This document shows positions 13,890 to 18,167 of a DNA stretch of 18,167 bases, piece after piece. Origin of the DNA: JAQBDA01 sp041301185 (lineage in GTDB: Bacteria > Chloroflexota > Anaerolineae > Anaerolineales > UBA4823); NCBI GenBank assembly GCA_041301185.1, contig JBFYSV010000204.1:1-18167 (forward strand), in the 5' to 3' direction. Both the position numbers and the translations under genes were made by a program. The notes under the pieces were generated by a model, which saw only the letters and a list, made by a program, of their open reading frames with translations, was not told the origin of the DNA and ran no database searches. The number at the start of each line of letters is the position of its first letter. Positions within the stretch are counted from its first letter, which is position 1.

Positions 13890-14996
13890 TTATCCGTATT
13901 CCGCTGGAATCTCTCTAACCGCCACATAGTGCATCCCTCCCAGCTGCCGGACCATGCCTTTCAACTCCATCATTGCCAGGGTTGCGGTTACTTTTTCGAT
14001 TGGCATTGCAACGTGATAACAAATCTCGTCAATATGCAATGGTTCCTGGCTCAGTGCGCGCAAGAGTGCGGCCTCGGTGGCATCGGCAGGCAGCACACTG
14101 CGCGCAGCCTGGTGCTGGCTTACCATGGTCATATTCAATATTTCCAGGATCTCCTGAGGGTCGACCAATGGATGGGCACCTTGTTGAACTAACCGGTTGG
14201 TGCCTCTGCTTTGCGGAGCATTGATATTACCCGGGACAGCAAATACTTCTCTCCCCTGGTCCGCCGCAAAGCTGGCAGTAATCAAGGCGCCGCTTCGCTC
14301 TCCAGCCTCAACAATCACAACCGCTTGAGCTAATCCAGAGATAATCCTGTTCCTGGGAGGAAAATTCTGGCTTTCAGGAGGTGTGCCCAGGGCATAATCG
14401 CTGAGCAGGGCTCCGTTCTTTATCATCTCCTCTGCCAGCCTGCGATTCTCGGGCGGATAGATCTGGTCTACACCGCTACCCAGCACTGCGATAGAACGAC
14501 CGCCGTTTTCCAGTGCTGCCTTGTGCGCGATGGCGTCTACCCCGCGCGCCAGCCCGCTGACTACCGTTATCCCATTGCGGGCAAGGAAGGCAGACACATT
14601 CTCAGCCACCTGCCGCCCATAACTGGTCACCCGCCGGGTACCAACAATTGCCACAGCCCAATCATCATCTGGCAAGAGACTGCCCCTCACATACAAAACC
14701 GGTGGTGGTTGGTCAATCTCCTTCAGGCGCTTTGGGTAGCCTTCGTCTTCCCAGGTATACACTTCAATCCCGCGGGTTTCAATGTTCTCCCAGACTCGGT
14801 CCAGGGAAACCTGGGCACGCACCTGGAGAAAATTTTCCACCACTTTTTGGGCTAACCCGCTTGCGTGAAGTTCTTGAGGAGATGCCTGCCATGCCCTTTC
14901 GATGCCGCCAAAATGATCCAGCAGCAGCTTCAAACGGGTAGGACCGATGCCCCTGGTCAGATTGAATCCGACCCAATACTTCCTGGTATCAGGCAC
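13890..14996 (-). CDS. dprA: DNA-processing protein DprA
   Basis: DprA binds incoming single-stranded DNA and loads RecA during natural transformation; it is also found in non-competent bacteria. The 368-residue protein has an N-terminal helical region (LTRGIGPTRLKLLLDHFGG, residues 13-31), then the Rossmann core from about 110: AIVGTRRVTSYGRQVAE, TVVSGLARGVDAIAHKAAL, AVLGSGVDQIYPPENRRLA, FPPRNRIISGLA, VVIVEAGERSGALITASFA and VFAVPGNI. The C-terminal winged-helix-like part is at about 300-360 (LSQEPLHIDEICYHVAMPIEKV). The start is GTG at 14996, with GGGGAG 8 bases upstream. First gene of the dprA-manC-topA operon. Confidence 0.95.
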   Translation of the reverse strand: MPDTRKYWVGFNLTRGIGPTRLKLLLDHFGGIERAWQASPQELHASGLAQKVVENFLQVRAQVSLDRVWENIETRGIEVYTWEDEGYPKRLKEIDQPPPVLYVRGSLLPDDDWAVAIVGTRRVTSYGRQVAENVSAFLARNGITVVSGLARGVDAIAHKAALENGGRSIAVLGSGVDQIYPPENRRLAEEMIKNGALLSDYALGTPPESQNFPPRNRIISGLAQAVVIVEAGERSGALITASFAADQGREVFAVPGNINAPQSRGTNRLVQQGAHPLVDPQEILEILNMTMVSQHQAARSVLPADATEAALLRALSQEPLHIDEICYHVAMPIEKVTATLAMMELKGMVRQLGGMHYVAVREIPAEYG

Positions 14997-15058
14997 TTGC
15001 TTTACTCCCCGGGCAATATTGGCGATCTTCCATTCAGTCGTATTCCATCATTCCAGAA

Positions 15059-15088
15059 ATGCTATTGAATATGCAATCCACCTGGCAA
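15059..15088 (-). promoter_or_regulatory. Candidate promoter of the dprA-manC-topA operon
   Basis: TTGCCA (15088-15083) and TAGCAT (15064-15059) on the minus strand are 18 bases apart. They lie in the 129-base gap between rimM and dprA, about 55 bases before the dprA start. The match is moderate, and other AT-rich positions in the gap could serve instead. No clear rimM terminator is seen. Confidence 0.35.
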
Positions 15089-15125
15089 AAAACGCAATCA
15101 GAATACCACAGCGAAATCTAACCTG

Positions 15126-15689
15126 TCAAGGAAGCAGGCCAGGTAGCAAGTGAACATGGATTGTTCCTCCTGCCAGGTCAATCCTCAAGATGACCTCATC
15201 GATGACCGGAAGTAAGATCTCTTTACCTGTAGGTGATTCTACTACCAGCACATCGTTTGAACCGGTCTCAAGGATTGTTGTGACGACCCCTAAAGGTTCT
15301 CCGGAGTCGCTGAATACCTGCAGTCCAAGTATCTGGTGATGGTAATACTCGTCCTCTGCTAAAGAATCGAGTTGGTCAGTACGAACATAGACATACTGGT
15401 TGCGTAACACACCAACCTGATCGAGGTCGGCATAACCCTGGAAAGAAAGCAGCAGGAGCTGATTATGCCAGCGGAGGCTGCGAATAGGAGTAGCCCGATG
15501 AGTTGATCCGATAAAGACCGTGCTACCAGACGTAATTCGTTCTGGAAAATCGGTCAGCACTTCCATCGAAATTTCACCCCGTACACCGTGCGGTTTGCGC
15601 AGCTTGCCAATCACTAAGAATACAGGCTCGCCAGGGGAAGGCGAGCCTGCGGACTGCTCGTTGAGAGGCTGATCCTCAAAATGGCTCAT
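15126..15689 (-). CDS. rimM: Ribosome maturation factor RimM
   Basis: RimM binds ribosomal protein S19 and assists 30S head assembly. The 187-residue protein has a polar N-terminal extension of about 20 residues, then the RimM domain beginning VIGKLRKPHGVRGEI (26-40), and a C-terminal PRC-barrel from about 110 with EDEYYHHQILGLQVF and ILLPVIDEVILRIDL. Its ATG overlaps the stop of khpA in the form ATGA, so translation is coupled. It is last in ffh-rpsP-khpA-rimM. The trmD gene that often follows in other bacteria is absent here, and dprA follows instead. Confidence 0.94.
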   Translation of the reverse strand: MSHFEDQPLNEQSAGSPSPGEPVFLVIGKLRKPHGVRGEISMEVLTDFPERITSGSTVFIGSTHRATPIRSLRWHNQLLLLSFQGYADLDQVGVLRNQYVYVRTDQLDSLAEDEYYHHQILGLQVFSDSGEPLGVVTTILETGSNDVLVVESPTGKEILLPVIDEVILRIDLAGGTIHVHLLPGLLP

Positions 15690-15922
15690 CGTGGGTCTTC
15701 TACATCCAGCGTAGCCCGTTTCCCCTCCTGGGCAGCGGAAACTCGCAACAATATCCGCATTGCATTAGCTACTCGCCCGCCTTTACCGATCACCCTTCCC
15801 ATATCCTCTTTGGCAACCTGCAAGCGAAGGCTGACCGACGAACCGTGCCTTGCCTGGGTTACCTGAACCTGGGTAGGATCATCAACAAGTGACTGGGCAA
15901 TATATTCGATTAATTCCTTCAC
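15686..15922 (-). CDS. khpA: KH-domain RNA-binding protein KhpA
   Basis: KhpA is a small single-KH protein that binds RNA, often together with KhpB/Jag. The 78 residues are essentially one KH domain, with the RNA-gripping GxxG loop as GRVIGKGGRVANAMR (42-56). The start is GTG at 15922, with GGGAG 7 bases upstream. It ends in a four-base overlap with rimM. The position between rpsP and rimM is the usual one in many bacteria, which supports the call. Confidence 0.95.
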   Translation of the reverse strand: MKELIEYIAQSLVDDPTQVQVTQARHGSSVSLRLQVAKEDMGRVIGKGGRVANAMRILLRVSAAQEGKRATLDVEDPR

Positions 15923-15945
15923 GGTTTTTCTCCCGCTTAAAAAAG

Positions 15946-15971
15946 CAAAAAACTGAGATTAATGCAATCTC
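15946..15971 (-). terminator. Weak attenuator-like hairpin between rpsP and khpA
   Basis: On the minus strand GAGATT (15971-15966) and AATCTC (15960-15955) pair around GCATT and are followed by AGTTTTTTGCTTTTTT. The form is that of an intrinsic terminator, but the six-base AT-rich stem is weak. It would be expected to pass part of the transcription, lowering khpA-rimM relative to ffh-rpsP. Confidence 0.5.
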
Positions 15972-16023
15972 CGGTTAGGATGAAAGGCGGCACTAATAAT
16001 ATTAACCACTCGCGCTGGGGCAT

Positions 16024-16386
16024 TTAGCCCTTGCTGGAGGGTGATGTAGCGCTGGTCTTCGGACTGGTGTTGCGTGCAGCTTCAGCGACCCTAGCTTCCT
16101 CAAGTAAGACCTCTACTGCTTCGCCCTGCTTCAGGCGTTCGTAGCGCTCAAAGAAGCCGGCGCTTTTCAACACCTGCTCGACAGAGTCGCTCGGCTGAGC
16201 TCCTTTTTTTATCCAATCATATAACCGCTCTTCCTTGAGCTGGATCGTTGCCGGATGGGTTCTCGGATTATAGAAACCCAGAATCTCCAGGAAACGACCA
16301 TCTCGAGGGCTTTCCTTATCGGCAGCCACCAGACGATAACTTGGCTGTCCTTTTCCTCCAATGCGGCGCAATCGAATTCGAACCAT
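16024..16386 (-). CDS. rpsP: 30S ribosomal protein S16
   Basis: S16 is a structural protein of the small subunit body. The 120-residue protein starts MVRIRLRRIGGKGQPSYRLV, the family N-terminus, and continues with DGRFLEILGFYNPRT and ERLYDWIKKGAQPSDSVEQV. It has a longer tail than the shortest homologues: about 30 extra residues rich in Ala, Ser, Thr and Lys at the C-terminus (EAARNTSPKTSATSPSSKG). AAGGAGAT lies 6 bases before the ATG. It follows ffh by 35 bases and precedes khpA. Confidence 0.97.
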   Translation of the reverse strand: MVRIRLRRIGGKGQPSYRLVAADKESPRDGRFLEILGFYNPRTHPATIQLKEERLYDWIKKGAQPSDSVEQVLKSAGFFERYERLKQGEAVEVLLEEARVAEAARNTSPKTSATSPSSKG

Positions 16387-16421
16387 AAAACTATCTCCTT
16401 ACATTTTTGTAATGGTGATTA

Positions 16422-17744
16422 TTAACCAAACATCCGTGGCAAGCCACGCATGCCCGATTTTTTTAGTGTCTTAAAGAGGCGTTGAGCCTCGCGATACTGC
16501 TTGATCAACCGGTTTACATCCTGCACTTCAGTCCCCGATCCCCTGGCAATTCGCCGGCGGCGGCTGGCATTCAGGACATCTGGGCGGCGTTTCTCGACTA
16601 ATGTCATCGAGTTAATGATTGCCTCAGTTAATTTTAGCTGGTGTTCAGCATCCTTTGGGTCAATCTGGCGCGCCATCTGTCCCATCCCACCCGGCAACAT
16701 CTCGAGCAACTGTCCTAGTGGTCCCATCTTCCGGAGCTGGCGCAGCTGATTGGCAAAGTCTTCGAGGGTGAACTCGCCAGACATCAGCTTCTCGGCTTGC
16801 TCCTGAGCAGCCTCCTGATCGAAAGCAGCTTCGGCTTTTTCGATCAAGCCGATCATATCACCCATACCCAAGATACGTGAAGACAGGCGTGTGGGATCGT
16901 AGACCTCGATCCCGCTCAGGGATTCTCCAGTGCCGAGGTACTTGATCGGCACCCCGGTTACCGAGCGGATCGAGATCGCTGCCCCGCCGCGTGCATCGCC
17001 GTCAATCTTGGTTAAGATCAAGCCAGTCAGGGGGACCACATCCCTGAATCCCTTGGCAACATTGACCGCTTCTTGACCGATCATCGCATCAACTACCAGC
17101 AAGGTCTCCACGGGGGTAACCTTCTGCCGGATCGCCTGCAGCTCACTCATCAGGGCATCATCCAACTGAGAACGCCCGGCAGTGTCCAGGATTAACAGTG
17201 TGTAGCCGCCCTTACTGGCTTTTTCGTAAGCGTGCACGGCGAGCTCGGGTGGTTGAACGCCGGGTTCAAAAAAAACAGGCACGTTCAATTGCTCGCCTAG
17301 CGTTTCCAATTGGCGCACAGCTGCCGGTCGATATGGATCACAGGCGACTAACATCGCCCGCTCTCCTTGCGAGCGCAGTAAGAGGGCAAGCTTTCCTGCC
17401 GCGGTGGTCTTGCCAGAACCTTGCAAACCGACCAGCATGATCACTCGTGGTTTTGGTCCGCTCAAATTTAAACGTTCAGGCGATCCCAGGGTGGCGATCA
17501 GTTCTTCATTGACAATCTTGATCACCTGCTGTCCTGGATTTAATGCCCTGGATACTTCCGCGCCTACTGACCGCTCTCGCACTCGGGCAACGAAGTCTTT
17601 AACCACAGCATAGTTCACGTCTGCTTCCAGCAAAGCCAAACGGACCTCCCGCATCGCCAGGTCAACATCTTGCTCATTGAGCTTGCCCCGGCGGCGGAGC
17701 TGTTTGAATACATTCTCCAGGCGTTCAGTCAGGTTTTCGAACAC
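16422..17744 (-). CDS. ffh: Signal recognition particle protein Ffh (SRP54)
   Basis: Ffh is the GTPase of the signal recognition particle; it binds signal sequences and 4.5S RNA. The 440-residue protein has the N domain (1-90), the G domain with GLQGSGKTT (106-114), DTAGR (187-191) and TKIDGDARGG (245-254), and the Met-rich M domain from about 300 with the RNA-binding SRRRRIARGSG (394-404). The frame is open to 17939, but the family begins at FENLTERLENVFKQL, so I start at the GTG at 17744. This gives the normal length and places the start downstream of a good promoter and a hairpin leader. The ribosome site is poor (GGATGG, about 3 bases away). First gene of ffh-rpsP-khpA-rimM. Confidence 0.95.
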   Translation of the reverse strand: MFENLTERLENVFKQLRRRGKLNEQDVDLAMREVRLALLEADVNYAVVKDFVARVRERSVGAEVSRALNPGQQVIKIVNEELIATLGSPERLNLSGPKPRVIMLVGLQGSGKTTAAGKLALLLRSQGERAMLVACDPYRPAAVRQLETLGEQLNVPVFFEPGVQPPELAVHAYEKASKGGYTLLILDTAGRSQLDDALMSELQAIRQKVTPVETLLVVDAMIGQEAVNVAKGFRDVVPLTGLILTKIDGDARGGAAISIRSVTGVPIKYLGTGESLSGIEVYDPTRLSSRILGMGDMIGLIEKAEAAFDQEAAQEQAEKLMSGEFTLEDFANQLRQLRKMGPLGQLLEMLPGGMGQMARQIDPKDAEHQLKLTEAIINSMTLVEKRRPDVLNASRRRRIARGSGTEVQDVNRLIKQYREAQRLFKTLKKSGMRGLPRMFG

Positions 17745-17762
17745 AGCCCATCCAAAACTATT

Positions 17763-17823
17763 CAGCCTTGCGGGTTGCTGGCCTTCGCACGATCTAAAGG
17801 CACTCAGAACCGTCGCAAGGCTG
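17763..17823 (-). other. Long imperfect hairpin in the ffh leader
   Basis: On the minus strand CAGCCTTGCG (17823-17814) pairs perfectly with CGCAAGGCTG (17772-17763). Inside it GGTT pairs with AACC, CTG with CAG and GCCTT with AAGGC, separated by small bulges and closing an 11-base loop. The element fills most of the inferred leader and ends 18 bases before the GTG. It lacks the GGAAGGAAGCAGCC-type loop of SRP RNA, so it is not the 4.5S RNA. No uridine tract suited to a terminator follows. Confidence 0.6.
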
Positions 17824-17841
17824 ACAAACTCGCAGCACTGG

Positions 17842-17870
17842 ATTTTAATGTGGAAAACGGGAAAGGTCAA
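17842..17870 (-). promoter_or_regulatory. Promoter of the ffh-rpsP-khpA-rimM operon
   Basis: TTGACC (17870-17865) and TAAAAT (17847-17842) on the minus strand are exactly 17 bases apart, a strong sigma70-type match. Transcription would start near 17835 and give a leader of about 91 bases holding the hairpin described separately. It also supports the GTG at 17744 over the longer reading frame, which would begin upstream of this promoter. Confidence 0.65.
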
Positions 17871-17940
17871 GGAGGAAAATTCTGAGATCCGGACATAAAT
17901 GCTTGACATGCGATACAATCCGACCATTATCCTACCCAAA

Positions 17941-18167
17941 AATCGAGAAAGGGCCGAGATTTAGCGGTATAGTGTGCGAAATGGAATTAGAACAATGCGA
18001 ATGGGACGCAAGCGAGACCTTTTTGAGTGCGTTTGACAGTTTGATTGGCGATGAACGCACCCGGCGCACGTTTCAAGGCGTCATTCATGGCATCATCGCG
18101 GGAGAAAGCTTGCGCGCAGCGGTGATTGCGCGTTTTTCCCCCCGCAATGGCTGCCATATCCAACGGG
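17941..18167 (+). mobile_element. Left end of an insertion sequence (runs off the window)
   Basis: A transposase-like gene begins at 17981 and continues past the window. The element's left boundary must lie between the ffh promoter (17870) and 17981. The exact inverted repeat cannot be fixed because the right end is not present; 17941 is an estimate. Confidence 0.35.
17981..18167 (+). CDS. Transposase, N-terminal part (runs off the window)
   Basis: Sixty-two codons are visible. The segment FLSAFDSLIGDERTRRTFQG followed by VIHGIIAGESLRAAVIARFS resembles the N-terminal region of IS4-like or related transposases, in which a short '(L)VGDKRTR..F..I..GI' helix precedes an 'SL....IA..SP' helix. 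The catalytic DDE core is outside the window. No ribosome site precedes the ATG, but a TATAGT at 17968-17973 would start transcription at about 17980-17981, that is, leaderless. The family call is from recalled resemblance only; a DNA-binding protein of another kind is not excluded. Confidence 0.55.
   Translation, partial: MELEQCEWDASETFLSAFDSLIGDERTRRTFQGVIHGIIAGESLRAAVIARFSPRNGCHIQR

Noticed and set aside
17763..17823. Hairpin upstream of ffh considered as 4.5S/SRP RNA
   Set aside because: The conserved GGAAG-type loop and asymmetric bulge sequence of SRP RNA are absent.
1..18167. tRNA, rRNA, riboswitches and CRISPR arrays
   Set aside because: I looked through the intergenic gaps on both strands and saw no cloverleaf, repeated-spacer pattern or known riboswitch core; all gaps are shorter than about 300 bases.

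Overview
The window looks like chromosomal DNA of a Chloroflexota bacterium, most likely of the Anaerolineae type. This is inferred from gene content, not from a marker gene. It combines coenzyme F420 genes (cofE, cofD, NADPH:F420 reductase), an archaeal-like isoprenoid route (mevalonate kinase beside isopentenyl phosphate kinase), a topoisomerase I with an extra N-terminal zinc-ribbon (DUF5679-like), and a two-span membrane protein of unknown function. Nearly all of it is ordinary coding sequence. I see no rRNA, tRNA or CRISPR array, and no gene-free stretch longer than about 300 bases.

Left block, minus strand (4438 down to 1): a truncated relic of a xanthine-dehydrogenase-type FAD subunit, then a tight run of NUDIX hydrolase, dual-specificity-type phosphatase, SsnA-like amidohydrolase, F420-dependent NADP reductase, cofE, and the first 39 codons of cofD, which leaves the window. 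CofD makes F420-0 and CofE adds glutamates. NpdG links the reduced cofactor to NADP(H). The amidohydrolase and the FAD-subunit remnant recall the ssnA-ygfM neighbourhood of E. coli, so the left block may be an F420 operon joined to the remains of a molybdenum-hydroxylase locus.

Middle block, plus strand (4667 to 9134): a UbiA-family prenyl-phosphate phosphoribosyltransferase, mevalonate kinase, isopentenyl phosphate kinase, a dGTPase-like HD hydrolase, then greA with its own promoter and a strong terminator. The first three belong to isoprenoid and polyprenyl-phosphate metabolism. Starts in this block mostly lack Shine-Dalgarno sequences, and the first gene appears to be transcribed leaderless. 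That contrasts with good ribosome sites in much of the minus-strand operons.

Right block, minus strand: a two-pass membrane protein (9193-10191) with its own promoters, then dprA-manC-topA as one operon (14996 to 10452), then ffh-rpsP-khpA-rimM (17744 to 15126), the usual translation and secretion operon. An unusual 61-base hairpin fills most of the ffh leader, and a weak attenuator-like hairpin lies between rpsP and khpA. At the far right end, plus strand, an insertion-sequence transposase begins and is cut by the window edge.
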